Shown: piece by piece, positions 36,561-45,263 of the stretch | How positions within the stretch are numbered: the first letter of the stretch is position 1 | Layout of the letters: each line of letters starts with the position of its first letter | NCBI RefSeq assembly: GCF_021602025.1 | Contig: NZ_BQHW01000010.1 | Location: forward strand, 62,001 to 126,000 | Direction of reading: 5' to 3' | Length of the DNA: 64,000 nt | From: Pseudomonas ceruminis | Lineage (GTDB): Bacteria; Pseudomonadota; Gammaproteobacteria; Pseudomonadales; Pseudomonadaceae | Notes under the pieces: generated by a model | Databases searched by the model: none | Told to the model about the DNA's origin: nothing | Seen by the model: the letters and a program-made list of their open reading frames with translations, nothing else | Made by a program: the position numbers and the translations under genes

Positions 36561-36877
36561 CGTTAGTACCAAGCTGAAAGTCAATTCTGGCCAGAAGCGT
36601 CCTTGCAGAACAGCTCCCCCCAAGAGCATCACTGCTGAAACCAGGACCGGCCCTTTCGATGATTCACTCGCCAGCCTTGCGCTGCCCAAGCACGAATCAC
36701 GTGACAGATTGATCAGGATTCCATTCCGACGGCCTAGAACCTTGGCCCCGGCATGCTGCCTGCCCTCTGAAGTACCTACCAGTCAGCCCAAGCGCCCACA
36801 TTTGATTGCGCCCCCTCTGGCTGCCCTGTTCCAGTCAGGTTCGTTCGTCCCTTAATAAAGGCGTCACTGGAACGTTT
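36561..36877 (+). ncRNA. Candidate small RNA or long 5' leader
   Basis: From the promoter above to a hairpin with perfect 8-bp arms GTTCCAGT (36828-36835) and ACTGGAAC (36866-36873), with an inner CCCTT/AAAGG stem and then GTTTCTAT. The T-run is weak. It may instead be the leader of the gene at 36930. Confidence 0.35.
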
Positions 36878-36929
36878 CTATCATGCACGGATCATATCCA
36901 CCGTGTTTAAAGCAGGAACATCCAACAAT

Positions 36930-37154
36930 ATGCAAACTCATCATCAAATTCAGGCTGCCATTGGCACCCTCTCCCAGGCCTTCTCGCCGTTGAAGTGCCT
37001 TATCACTGCCCCACGCAAGGGCAACTTCAGCTTCACGCTGGTGGACGAGCACGGCGTCGCCTGCCACACCGAACGCCTGTACCCTGAACAGTACAGCCGC
37101 TCTGGGCCGCTGCAGGCAGTCATTGATCGCACGCGCCAATCGCTCACTGCGTGA
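36930..37154 (+). CDS. Small conserved-type protein of unknown function
   Basis: ATG 36930 has AGGAA upstream and gives 74 residues; a GTG at 36903 would add nine residues. The protein is soluble, mixed alpha/beta by eye (FSFTLVDEHGVACHTERLYP in the centre), with no signal or membrane span. I do not recognise the family. Codon use is normal for this genome, which supports a real gene. Confidence 0.7.
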   Translation: MQTHHQIQAAIGTLSQAFSPLKCLITAPRKGNFSFTLVDEHGVACHTERLYPEQYSRSGPLQAVIDRTRQSLTA

Positions 37155-37225
37155 GCGGCGAATACCGTGGCATTCAGTGGCTGAATTCTATCGACAGTAC
37201 CCTGCCTGAACGTTCTTGGCGTAAT

Positions 37226-37258
37226 TGCCTCAGGGCATATAGCGCCCTACGTCAGGCA
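37226..37258. repeat. Nested hairpin upstream of gene 37403
   Basis: TGCCT/AGGCA outer arms enclose AGGGC/GCCCT. It follows the small gene by 70 bases and has no T-run, so its role is open. Confidence 0.4.
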
Positions 37259-37402
37259 GCAATCGATTTAAAAACAGCTCTTTACACCACGATTATCACA
37301 CTACACTTCAACTCGAGCGGTCCTAACCGCTTCCGGCGGGCCTGAACATTCACCAGCTGCCAAGCTCCAGCGCCCGTCGGCCCCTTACTGCTCGAGGGCA
37401 TC

Positions 37403-37885
37403 ATGGGTATTGCGGCGAATGAATTGTGTCAGTATGTGATCCGACCGACCCTGGTCTACCTGAATCGTCATTGCGCCAGTGCCGAAGCCCTGCTGTTGGG
37501 CATCGCGGCCAGCCAGTCGGCGCTTGGTTCAGCCTTGCATGACCGCCGTGGCCACGGCCTCTACCGCATCGGTGAAAACCGGCACCAGGCGGTGTGGGAC
37601 GACTTTCTCGCCCGCGACCCGGAGCTGGCCAGCCTCGTGCGCGGCCTGGCAAGCCAGCACGCCTTTCTTGGCGGCCCGCACCTGGAACTCACGGTAAACC
37701 TGCGCTACTCCACCGCCATTGCCTGGATGCTCATCGAAGAGCAGGCCACGCGCTTGCCTGCCGCGGACGATCTGCTGGGGCAAGCGCGCATCTGGCGGCA
37801 GATTTTCCATCCCCAAGGCCGCCTGCGGGACTTCACCCAGGCCTGGCATCACTGCGTTGATCAGAAATTACCTCAAGCATCTTAG
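37403..37885 (+). CDS. Hypothetical protein
   Basis: The 160-residue protein starts at ATG 37403 and has a helical, globular look (MGIAANELCQYVIRPTLVYLN; LLLGIAASQSALGSALHDR; LELTVNLRYSTAIAWMLIEEQ). No signal peptide, membrane span or catalytic motif is visible. I do not recognise the family. It is followed after 146 bases by fadL but has its own gap and codon use typical of the genome. Confidence 0.78.
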   Translation: MGIAANELCQYVIRPTLVYLNRHCASAEALLLGIAASQSALGSALHDRRGHGLYRIGENRHQAVWDDFLARDPELASLVRGLASQHAFLGGPHLELTVNLRYSTAIAWMLIEEQATRLPAADDLLGQARIWRQIFHPQGRLRDFTQAWHHCVDQKLPQAS

Positions 37886-38031
37886 GAAGCGTCCTACATC
37901 ATTACCGGAAAAAATGGAATTTTAGTCGGATTGTCCTACAAAACCGCTCTATCTCCAGTGATTGAGGCTATAGCGCGGCGCGTGATTTGTTGGTAGCTTT
38001 TCGCCCCGGAGATCCCAAGGAGTTTCTAATA

Positions 38032-39297
38032 ATGAAAAAAGCAATGCTCAAAACCTCCCTCGGCGTAGCCGTTGCTCTCGCTTCCAGTCAATTGTTCGCT
38101 GCCGGCTTTGCCCTCAACGAACAAAGCGTCAGCGGCATGGGGACAGGTTTCGCGGGTCGTTCTTCCGCTGCCGATGATGCCAGCACGGTGTATGGCAACC
38201 CTGCCGGTATGTCTCGCCTGAAGCGCCAGCAAGTCACCGTGGGCGGCGCAGCCGTCATCGCCAAAACGGACATTTCGGGTGCGGGCAGCAGCCCACTGCC
38301 AGGGGAAACCGATGGTGACATGGTGCCTGTGGTTGGCGTACCAATGGGTTACTACGTCAAACCGATCGACGATCACTGGAGCGTCGGCTTCGGCGTTTAC
38401 GTGCCGTTCGGCCTGGTAACCGACTACGGCAGCGGTGACGCCGCACGCTACTGGGGCAAAAAGAGCCACGTCGAGGTCATCACTTTCCAGCCTACTGTCA
38501 GCTATGCCTTCAACGACAAGGTTTCGATTGGCTTCGGTCCGACCATCAACCGCATCAAGGGTGAGCTGGGTTCCAACACCCTCAACCCGCGCTCGCCCGG
38601 CTTCAATGACGGCGAAGTGAAGATCAAAGGTGACGATACCGCTGTCGGCTACAACGTCGGTATCCTGGTGCAAGCCACCGACCGCACCCGCGTCGGCCTG
38701 ACCTACCATTCGATGGTCGACTACAAGCTCGAGGGCGACACCAAGGTCAACAACGCCTTGATCGGCCCGTTCAGCGGCAGCAAGTTCGATGCCACGCTGA
38801 AGATCAAGACTCCAGAGTCGGTCGACTTCTCGGTCACCCACGAACTGGACGACCAGTGGACCCTGTACGCAGGTAGCACCTGGACGCGCTGGAGCCGCCT
38901 GAAAGACATCACCGTCAACAACGAAGTACCCGCACCGCTGGCTGCTCAGTTCGGCACCATTACCGAGGAGCAGAACTGGCACGACACCTGGGCGCACGCC
39001 ATTGGCGCATCGTACAAGGTGAACAAGGAATGGGTACTGCGTACCGGCTTCTCCGTCGACCAGTCGCCAACCAACAACCACGACCGTTCGCCGCGCATCC
39101 CTACGGGTGATCGCAAGGCAGTCAGTTTTGGTGCCGGTTGGAGCCCGAACGACGACATGACCATCGACGTGGCCTACTCCTACCTGTGGGAAGAGGACAC
39201 CAAGGTCAACCTGGCCAGCCCTACCAAGGGTCGCTACCAGGCCAAGTACGAGAACAGCGCTCACGGTATCGGTGCTTCCCTCACCTACCGCTTCTGA
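38032..39297 (+). CDS. FadL-family outer-membrane transporter
   Basis: ATG 38032 with AAGGAG gives a 421-residue precursor with a Sec signal (MKKAMLKTSLGVAVALASSQLFA). The mature start GFALNEQSVSGMGTGFAGRSS and the NPAGM motif are FadL hallmarks, and the C-terminus ends in an aromatic residue (TYRF) as outer-membrane barrels do. It carries long-chain fatty acids or other hydrophobic compounds across the outer membrane. A terminator follows. Confidence 0.93.
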   Translation: MKKAMLKTSLGVAVALASSQLFAAGFALNEQSVSGMGTGFAGRSSAADDASTVYGNPAGMSRLKRQQVTVGGAAVIAKTDISGAGSSPLPGETDGDMVPVVGVPMGYYVKPIDDHWSVGFGVYVPFGLVTDYGSGDAARYWGKKSHVEVITFQPTVSYAFNDKVSIGFGPTINRIKGELGSNTLNPRSPGFNDGEVKIKGDDTAVGYNVGILVQATDRTRVGLTYHSMVDYKLEGDTKVNNALIGPFSGSKFDATLKIKTPESVDFSVTHELDDQWTLYAGSTWTRWSRLKDITVNNEVPAPLAAQFGTITEEQNWHDTWAHAIGASYKVNKEWVLRTGFSVDQSPTNNHDRSPRIPTGDRKAVSFGAGWSPNDDMTIDVAYSYLWEEDTKVNLASPTKGRYQAKYENSAHGIGASLTYRF

Positions 39298-39314
39298 TTC
39301 GTACCGCTGCATGG

Positions 39315-39340
39315 AAAACCGCCCTCGTGGCGGTTTTTTT
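39315..39340. terminator. Intrinsic terminator after the FadL gene
   Basis: AAAACCGCC and GGCGGTTTTTTT enclose a 5-base loop. It serves the FadL gene and the convergent LysR gene, whose stop lies within this element. Confidence 0.9.
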
Positions 39341-40268
39341 ACGCCTGAACCTGCCAGTTGTCGCCCAGCGCATCGCGCAGGTAGTCCATGAACACGCGCA
39401 CCTTGGCGGTCATGGCGAAACGGTCAGCCAGGCACAGGTAGATATCCATCGGCTCGGTCTGGGCATAGGCCTGACCGTGGTCGCTGTATTCAAACAGCGG
39501 CACCAGCGCACCGCTGGCTAGATGCGGCCGGACAATGAACTCGGCGAGCCGGGTGATGCCACCGTCGTTGAGCGCCATCTGGGTCAGGGCATCGATGTCG
39601 TCACTGATCAGCACGGTGCCGAATTCCGCTTCAAAACGCAGCCCGTCGCGCATGAACCCCCAACGCAGGAAGCGGCCATCCACGGGGTAGCGAAACACCA
39701 GGCACCGATGCTCACGCAATGCTTGGGGCGTGGTGGGCAACCCAGCGTTTGCCAGGTAGCCAGGCGAGGCACAGCAGATGAACGGTATGCGAGCGATGTG
39801 CCGTGCCAGCAGGTGATCCTCCAACTGCGGGGTGATGCGCAGGCTGACATCGACATCCTCACGGGCATGGTTGACACGTCGATCAGTCGTTATCAACTCT
39901 ATCGAAAGCAGCGGGTAGCGGGCGCTGAATGCCGGGATCAGCGGCGCCAGGACATGGCGCCCGAACGCTGAGGTAGAGGCAATGCACAGTCGCCCCTGGG
40001 GTTCGCTGTCAGGGGTGGTGACAGCCTGCTCGGCCAGGGCCAGATCGCGCTCGATGTGCCTGACGCGGTCATAGTAGAGCGCGCCGGCTGGGGTCAACAC
40101 CATGCTGCGGGTGGTGCGGCTGATCAGGCGTACCTGCAGGTGCCCTTCGAGGCGTGCGAGGTTCTGGCTGACCGCTGCGGGGGTGAGGCCAAGGTTGCGT
40201 GCGCCAGCGGCGATGCTGCCAGCTTCCACGACCTTGATGAAACAGCGGATAGCGTTGAGGAGATCCAT
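39339..40268 (-). CDS. LysR-type transcriptional regulator
   Basis: The 309-residue protein has the N-terminal HTH (FIKVVEAGSIAAGARNLGLTPAAVSQNLARLEGHLQVRL) and a CrgA-like effector domain. It is divergent from the DUF2798 gene, with 114 bases between that contain a perfect TCTTTATAAAGA palindrome (40296-40307) and an ATTC-N4-GAAT repeat (40283-40294). It probably controls itself and that neighbour. Confidence 0.9.
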   Translation of the reverse strand: MDLLNAIRCFIKVVEAGSIAAGARNLGLTPAAVSQNLARLEGHLQVRLISRTTRSMVLTPAGALYYDRVRHIERDLALAEQAVTTPDSEPQGRLCIASTSAFGRHVLAPLIPAFSARYPLLSIELITTDRRVNHAREDVDVSLRITPQLEDHLLARHIARIPFICCASPGYLANAGLPTTPQALREHRCLVFRYPVDGRFLRWGFMRDGLRFEAEFGTVLISDDIDALTQMALNDGGITRLAEFIVRPHLASGALVPLFEYSDHGQAYAQTEPMDIYLCLADRFAMTAKVRVFMDYLRDALGDNWQVQA

Positions 40269-40282
40269 GGGGGAACGCTTTT

Positions 40283-40307
40283 ATTCGTAAGAATCTCTTT
40301 ATAAAGA
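40283..40307. promoter_or_regulatory. Putative LysR binding sites in divergent region
   Basis: The ATTC-GTAA-GAAT repeat and the 12-base perfect palindrome TCTTTATAAAGA lie 15-39 bases before the LysR start codon. Assignment is by position. Confidence 0.45.
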
Positions 40308-40382
40308 ACTCAGTATTACCGGTCTACAGTTGTTACCTGTTGCATTGCTAACCTGCGGCTCCAACCCCATCAAGGAAATCGC

Positions 40383-40643
40383 ATGAGCAACCTGCCCCAG
40401 CCGCGCAGCCTGCGCAAATTGCGCCCAGGTGCAACCCCTTACGTATTCGCGTTCTACATGTCATCCATCATGGCGCTGTTGATGTGCTTCGTCATCACCG
40501 CCGCCAACGCGGGAGTGAACCCACAGTACCTGAGCAATGTGCTCAAGGCCTACCAGTTGGCAATGCCAGTGGCATTTGTCTGTGTGCTGATGGTCAGGCC
40601 GTTGGTCGTGCGTTTGGTTGCGCTGACGGTGCACCCACATTGA
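40383..40643 (+). CDS. DUF2798 family membrane protein
   Basis: The 86-residue protein has two membrane spans (FAFYMSSIMALLMCFVITA and YQLAMPVAFVCVLMVRPLVVRLV) typical of DUF2798. Function of the family is unknown. It is likely the target of the divergent LysR regulator. The 177 bases after it (40644-40820) show no gene. Confidence 0.85.
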   Translation: MSNLPQPRSLRKLRPGATPYVFAFYMSSIMALLMCFVITAANAGVNPQYLSNVLKAYQLAMPVAFVCVLMVRPLVVRLVALTVHPH

Positions 40644-40820
40644 CCCAAGTTGCTCTGGCTTGTGCCGTTGCTTCTGCTTCAGGAGACCGAACGCAGGTCT
40701 TGCTCAGGGAGGTGACGCCATGGATGTAGGCCAAGCGCTGCGGCCCAGGAGGGCCCGGTCAGCGCGGTACTTCCAGGCACAAGACCGGAGCAAGAGAACC
40801 CCAAGCGCGGGAGCCGGCCT

Positions 40821-41372
40821 TCAAGGTTGCGAGGCAATCGCCTTGTCAATTGCCGCCCTGAACGCAGGATCATCAGGCTTGGTCAGGCTGGAAAAATTGG
40901 CAATCACCTTACCCTTGCGGTCCACCACATACTTGTAGAAATTCCACTTCGGCGCACTGCTCTGCTTGGCCAGCTCCACAAACAGTGGAATCGCATCCTT
41001 GCCACGCACCGCCTGGGCCTTGGTCATGGTGAAGGTCACACCGTAATTGGCGTAACACACCTTGGCAGTCTTCTCGCTGTCCGCATCTTCCTGCTTGAAA
41101 TCGTTGGAAGGCACACCCAGCATCTCCAGGCCCTTCCCGTGATAAGCCTTGTAAGTGGCCTCCAGCCCCTCGAACTGCGGAGCAAAGCCGCAATAGCTGG
41201 CCGTATTGACCACTACCAACGGTTTGCCGACAAAACGCTGGCACAAGTCGACCTGCCCCTTGCCCCGCAATTCCGGCAGGCTCCCCTGCAACAACGCCGG
41301 GCAATCTCCCGCCCAGGCAGAACCCGCCGCCACCAAAGCCAGCAACGGCATTGTCAACCAATGTGCACGCAT
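40821..41372 (-). CDS. Glutathione peroxidase family protein, exported
   Basis: ATG 41372 with CAGGAG gives 183 residues with a signal peptide ([12 protein letters not shown]). The core matches the GPx/BtuE family: [16 protein letters not shown] with the peroxidatic Cys and [15 protein letters not shown] with the Trp-Asn pair; the Gln of the tetrad is not clear. A periplasmic site is unusual for this family and suggests it uses thioredoxin-like reductants rather than glutathione. Confidence 0.88.
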   Translation of the reverse strand: MRAHWLTMPLLALVAAGSAWAGDCPALLQGSLPELRGKGQVDLCQRFVGKPLVVVNTASYCGFAPQFEGLEATYKAYHGKGLEMLGVPSNDFKQEDADSEKTAKVCYANYGVTFTMTKAQAVRGKDAIPLFVELAKQSSAPKWNFYKYVVDRKGKVIANFSSLTKPDDPAFRAAIDKAIASQP

Positions 41373-41418
41373 CGTTGGGTACTCCTGCAAGACAGTCCAA
41401 GAACTTGCAGGGTAGCGC

Positions 41419-41541
41419 TTAACAAACGCCCATGCCCAGTTGCATCAACGCCATGCCACCCCGATGCCAGCCCCACCACACCAGCGCCAGCAACAGCACG
41501 CCAGCGACAGCCAGCAAGCCACAGGCCCAGTAGCGGTTCAT
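41419..41541 (-). CDS. 40-residue membrane protein, coupled to MFS gene
   Basis: The start ATG 41541 overlaps the MFS stop in ATGA, with AAGGCGG upstream in the MFS coding sequence. The product is one membrane span ([20 protein letters not shown]) with short ends. It is too short to place in a family. The coupling to the MFS gene supports translation, and it may be a small partner of that transporter. Confidence 0.6.
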   Translation of the reverse strand: MNRYWACGLLAVAGVLLLALVWWGWHRGGMALMQLGMGVC

Positions 41542-42740
41542 GCCGCCTTGGCCTGCAGCCGAGCGACCGGGCGCTCGCTCACGGGCCAGTTGAGCGCTGC
41601 AGCCAGCAAGCTGAGCAGGATCGAAATCTGCCATACCAGGTCGTAGTTGCCCGTGCGGTCATACACCACACCGCCCAACCAGCCCCCCAGAAACGCGCCT
41701 AATTGGTGGAACAGGAAAACGATCCCACCAAGCATGGACAGGTTACGTACACCAAACAGGGTAGCCACCGTGCCGTTGGTCAACGGCACAGTAGAAAGCC
41801 ACAACAAGCCCATGGCGATACCAAACAGATAGGCGCTGAATTCGGTCACCGGCGCCCACAGGAACAGTACGATCACCACTGCGCGTAGCAGGTAGAGCCA
41901 GGTGAGCAGGCGCGGCTTGGACATGCGCCCGCCGAGCCAGCCCGCGGTATAGGTACCCACAATGTTGAACAGCCCGACCAGCGCCAGCACGGTGGTGCCG
42001 GTGGTGGCCGCCAGATGCTGATCGACCAGATAGGCCGGCAGGTGCACGCCGATGAACACCACCTGAAAACCGCAGACGAAAAAGCCCAGGGCCAGCAGCC
42101 AGAACCCGGAATGCGAGCACGCCTCGCGAAGCGCCTGCCCCAGCGTCTGCTCCACACCATGGCTGGGCAGTGGGCGGTCGCGCAGCATCCCGACGAAGGG
42201 CACGATCAGGGCCACCAACAGGCCCAGCACCAGCAAGGCAGCCGACCAGCCCAGCCATTCGATCAGGCCAAGGGTACCCGGCAACATGGCGAACTGACCG
42301 AACGAACCGGCAGCGCTGGCAATGCCCATGGCCATGCTGCGTTTCTCCGCCGGGACAGCGCGGCCGACCACGCCCAGAATCACCGAGAACGAGGTGCCGG
42401 AGAGGCCAATACCAATCAGCAAGCCGGCACTGAGTGACAGGGACCAGGCCGAATCAGCGGTGCTCATCAGCAACAGGCCTGCGGTATAGAGAATGCCACC
42501 GATGATGACGACCCGTGCTGCGCCGAGGCGATCGGCCAGCGCACCGGCAAACGGCTGAGCCAGCCCCCAGATGAGGTTCTGCAGCGCAATGGCGAAGGCA
42601 AACACCTCGCGCCCCCAACCAAAATCGGCGCTCATCGGCGCCAGGAACAGCCCGAACCCATGCCGCACGCCAAGCGACAACGCCAAGATCAACGCTGCCC
42701 CCACAAGCACCCAACCGCTGGTTCGCCACACCGAAGTCAT
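41538..42740 (-). CDS. MFS transporter (MarR-controlled)
   Basis: ATG 42740 with GGAGAT gives a 400-residue protein with 12 spans and MFS motifs (GALADRLGAARVVIIGG; GIGLSGTSFSVILGVVGRAVPAEKRSMAMGI). It lies downstream of marR on the same strand and has a perfect 16-bp palindrome 31 bases before its start. It probably exports or imports a compound that lifts MarR repression. The substrate is unknown. Confidence 0.88.
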   Translation of the reverse strand: MTSVWRTSGWVLVGAALILALSLGVRHGFGLFLAPMSADFGWGREVFAFAIALQNLIWGLAQPFAGALADRLGAARVVIIGGILYTAGLLLMSTADSAWSLSLSAGLLIGIGLSGTSFSVILGVVGRAVPAEKRSMAMGIASAAGSFGQFAMLPGTLGLIEWLGWSAALLVLGLLVALIVPFVGMLRDRPLPSHGVEQTLGQALREACSHSGFWLLALGFFVCGFQVVFIGVHLPAYLVDQHLAATTGTTVLALVGLFNIVGTYTAGWLGGRMSKPRLLTWLYLLRAVVIVLFLWAPVTEFSAYLFGIAMGLLWLSTVPLTNGTVATLFGVRNLSMLGGIVFLFHQLGAFLGGWLGGVVYDRTGNYDLVWQISILLSLLAAALNWPVSERPVARLQAKAA

Positions 42741-42771
42741 TGTTGTTATCTCCAGCACATCGCAAGGTTAT

Positions 42772-42787
42772 GCGGGTATATACCCGC
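42772..42787. promoter_or_regulatory. MarR operator upstream of the MFS gene
   Basis: GCGGGTATATACCCGC is a perfect 16-bp palindrome between the marR stop and the MFS start. A near copy (14 of 16) lies upstream of marR. Confidence 0.75.
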
Positions 42788-42803
42788 GTTTGGTCGTAGT
42801 CGA

Positions 42804-43208
42804 TCAGGCCAGCCGTTCCAGCAAACGCACCAGTTCATCGCGCGGCCCTTCACCCAGGTGCTCCACCAACCTCTGCTGCGCAACCTCCCACGCCGGGTAG
42901 GCGACCCGCAGGCGCGCTGCGCCTGCCTCGGTCAGCAGCACCACACGGTTGCGCTGGTCGTCACCGTCAGTCAAGGCCACCAAGCCCTCCGCCTCCAGGA
43001 CCCGCAGGTTGCGCCCCAAGGTACTGCGCTCCAGGCCCATGGCCTCGGCCAGGGTGGTGATACTGGGTCGGTCAAGCCGCTGCAGGTGGCGCAGCAGGGA
43101 AAACTGGGCGACATTGATACCGAAACCGGCAAGGGCCTCGTCGTAATGTCGGCTTACTCCGCGCGCGGCACGACGCAGATGGGTGCAGATACATTCACTG
43201 GTCAACAT
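42804..43208 (-). CDS. MarR-family transcriptional regulator
   Basis: ATG 43208 gives a 134-residue protein; an upstream start 12 codons earlier would run through the operator. It has the winged HTH of MarR (ITTLAEAMGLERSTLGRNLRVLEAEGLVALTDGDDQRNRVVLLTEAG) and helical dimer ends. It should repress itself and the MFS gene from two near-identical palindromes. The early Cys pair (SECICTH) could sense oxidants, but this is speculation. Confidence 0.9.
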   Translation of the reverse strand: MLTSECICTHLRRAARGVSRHYDEALAGFGINVAQFSLLRHLQRLDRPSITTLAEAMGLERSTLGRNLRVLEAEGLVALTDGDDQRNRVVLLTEAGAARLRVAYPAWEVAQQRLVEHLGEGPRDELVRLLERLA

Positions 43209-43213
43209 GGGTA

Positions 43214-43228
43214 CGTGTATATACCCGC
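43214..43228. promoter_or_regulatory. MarR operator upstream of marR
   Basis: On the - strand GCGGGTATATACACG matches the palindrome at 42772-42787 at 14 of 16 positions counting the next base. It lies 6 bases upstream of the marR start codon, so binding would block its own expression. Confidence 0.68.
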
Positions 43229-43250
43229 AACCTGGACGTTGCAAGCAGTT

Positions 43251-44429
43251 TCACGGCGCCAACCGCCGGCGGATAGGCTCGAACACCTCCGTGGCGCGCC
43301 GCGGGAGGCTGTCCGGGGTACCCTGTTCGATGGCCTGCCAATAGCGCCATGGCACCTTTGCCACGCCCAGTTCGTAATCCATGCCATCCCAACTGTCTTC
43401 ACGAAAGCTATAAAACGCCCAGTGCAGCTGATTACGCTCCAGCACCGTGAGCACGTCTTCCAGGTATTGCCGACAGCCTGGCAGGCGCCGCATGCAGCCA
43501 AATTCGCCGACAACCAGCCGTGAACGCGGCACCTTCATCGCATCCACCCACCCCAAGGCTTGAGCGAGGTACTGTTCGACACGCTCACCGTCCCAGTATT
43601 GGCGTGCGCCCGCGAACGGCACCGGGCCTGGATAGGCGAAAGGCCGCTTACGCGACAAGTTAGGCGCGCTGGTGGCGGCATAGGGCTCGTACATGTGCAC
43701 GCTGTAGAGCACGCGCTCATCCTGCAGCGGTTCGGGCCAGTAGCTGAACGCATCGGCGCCGGCATACCAGCCAGCATCCACCATGATGGGGGTATGTGTG
43801 TCCACCTCGCGAATAGCCGCCAGCAGTTGGCCATACAGCGCTGGCAAGTCTCGCGCACTGCCCCTGGCCTGCCCGTACCAGCGCTGCATCTGCTGTGCAG
43901 GGGCATGCTCGGCGAGGCCGCCATGCTTCTCCGGGGCCGGTTCGTTGATCAGGTTATAGGCGGCGACGGCCGGGTGATCCTTCAGTTCACGGGCCAGGTC
44001 GCGCCAGAACGTGGCCGCCTGTGACCAGAAGCGTTTGTCCTGCCACAAACGGTCGTCGAACTGGCCCTGGTTGTTCTGCGACCATCGCATGCCCGGCAAT
44101 GACAGCGGTGCGATGACCACCTTGAGCCCGGCCTGATGAGCACGGTCAAGGGTGTCGCGCAAGCGTTTCAGGTCCGCGGCGGGCAGGCCCTGGTAGTGGT
44201 CGGCATCGCCCAGCAGAACGTCACGCTGCGCGGGCTGCCATTTATCGTAGGACAGCCGTACCCAGGTGGCGCCATAGGCGCGCAAGGCCTCGAAGTAGGT
44301 CTGGTCGGGCGGCAGACGGTTGAAGCTGTTGCCACCATGGCGGGGGGTGTTCCAGAAGTCGATGAGGTCTGCGGCGCTGGCCAGAGGCGACAACATCGCC
44401 AGCAGACTGGCAAGAATCCAGTGATGCAT
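43251..44429 (-). CDS. Glycoside hydrolase family 5 protein, secreted
   Basis: The 392-residue protein has a signal peptide (MHHWILASLLAMLSPLASA) and the GH5 catalytic pair: acid/base Glu163 (NLINEPAPE) and nucleophile Glu309 (LVVGEFGCMRR), with further family residues (VRLSYDKW, HMYEPY). GH5 enzymes cut beta-glycans; the substrate is not evident. It lies 99 bases after cobS on the same strand but has no link to cobalamin and is probably independent. Confidence 0.88.
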   Translation of the reverse strand: MHHWILASLLAMLSPLASAADLIDFWNTPRHGGNSFNRLPPDQTYFEALRAYGATWVRLSYDKWQPAQRDVLLGDADHYQGLPAADLKRLRDTLDRAHQAGLKVVIAPLSLPGMRWSQNNQGQFDDRLWQDKRFWSQAATFWRDLARELKDHPAVAAYNLINEPAPEKHGGLAEHAPAQQMQRWYGQARGSARDLPALYGQLLAAIREVDTHTPIMVDAGWYAGADAFSYWPEPLQDERVLYSVHMYEPYAATSAPNLSRKRPFAYPGPVPFAGARQYWDGERVEQYLAQALGWVDAMKVPRSRLVVGEFGCMRRLPGCRQYLEDVLTVLERNQLHWAFYSFREDSWDGMDYELGVAKVPWRYWQAIEQGTPDSLPRRATEVFEPIRRRLAP

Positions 44430-44528
44430 GCGGCCTCCCGGCCAATCGAACAGACAGCCGAGGATAACCCCGCAGGGTCAGGGAAATGGGCACCAATGCA
44501 TTGCTGAAAATGACTGTACGCGGTCAAC

Positions 44529-45263
44529 TCAACGGGTGAGCGCCAGCCCCAGCAGTACCGTGAGCTCGAGCAACTCCAACAGCGCACCGGCCGTGTCCCC
44601 GGTAGTGCCGCCCAGGCGTTGGCACATCAACCGCCGCAACCAGCAGAACACCCCGAGCGCCGCCAGCATTGCCCAGGCCGCCCCCAGCCCGCCAAGCACC
44701 AGGCACACCAGCAGGCTGGCCAACAACACCCAGGTTGCCGCAGGGCGCGGCAGGTGCTCGGCCAAAGCCTGCCCCAGGCCGCCTTTGCGCACGTAGGGCG
44801 TGCCGAGGAACAATCCAAGCACCGCCGTTCGCCCCAACACTGGCGCCAGCACCAGCAGCGCGCCCGCACCGCGCTCGACCAATACCCACAACGCACAGAA
44901 CTTCAGCAGCAACACCAGTACCAGGGTCACCACGGCAATCGGCCCGCTGCGCGGATCCTTCATGATCGTCAATGTGCGTTCGCGGTCGCCGAACCCACCC
45001 AGCCAGGCATCGGCGCTATCGGCCAAGCCATCCAGGTGCAACGCGCCACTGAGCAGCACCCACAGCGTCAATAACAGCGCCGCGTGCAGAGGCGCTGGCG
45101 TCCCTTGCAGCAGGTGGCTCGCCAGCCACAACAGCAGGCCGAAAAGCAGGCCTACCAGCGGGTAGAAAAGCAGCGAGCGACCCATTTCACGAGGCGCGGG
45201 CATGCCTGGCAAACGCACCGGCAGGCTGCTGAGAAACTGCAAGGCAATCCAGAACGCCAGCAC
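44529..45263 (-). CDS. cobS: Adenosylcobinamide-GDP ribazoletransferase
   Basis: CobS (CobV) joins adenosylcobinamide-GDP and alpha-ribazole(-phosphate) in the membrane. The 244-residue protein has six or so spans and the motif SGALHLDGLADSADAWLGG with the acidic residues for Mg2+. It starts at GTG 45263, immediately after the TGA of the phosphatase gene, and is the last gene of the cob operon. Confidence 0.93.
   Translation of the reverse strand: MLAFWIALQFLSSLPVRLPGMPAPREMGRSLLFYPLVGLLFGLLLWLASHLLQGTPAPLHAALLLTLWVLLSGALHLDGLADSADAWLGGFGDRERTLTIMKDPRSGPIAVVTLVLVLLLKFCALWVLVERGAGALLVLAPVLGRTAVLGLFLGTPYVRKGGLGQALAEHLPRPAATWVLLASLLVCLVLGGLGAAWAMLAALGVFCWLRRLMCQRLGGTTGDTAGALLELLELTVLLGLALTR

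Larger units (their letters stand above)
35977..36929. other. 953-base stretch without a convincing gene
   Basis: The stretch holds an inverted DnaA-box pair (36185-36207), a 49-base inverted repeat (36406-36454), a sigma-70-like promoter (36526-36554) and a further hairpin (36828-36873). The one open frame (36388-36855, 155 codons) is rich in Ser, Arg and Pro, lacks a ribosome site and shows no motif, so I do not call it. The arrangement suits a non-coding RNA or a long leader of the small gene at 36930. Confidence 0.6.

Noticed and set aside
36388-36855. 155-codon open frame in the 36-kb gene-poor stretch
   Set aside because: It has no ribosome site, is rich in Ser, Arg and Pro, shows no motif and runs across hairpins and a promoter-like site.
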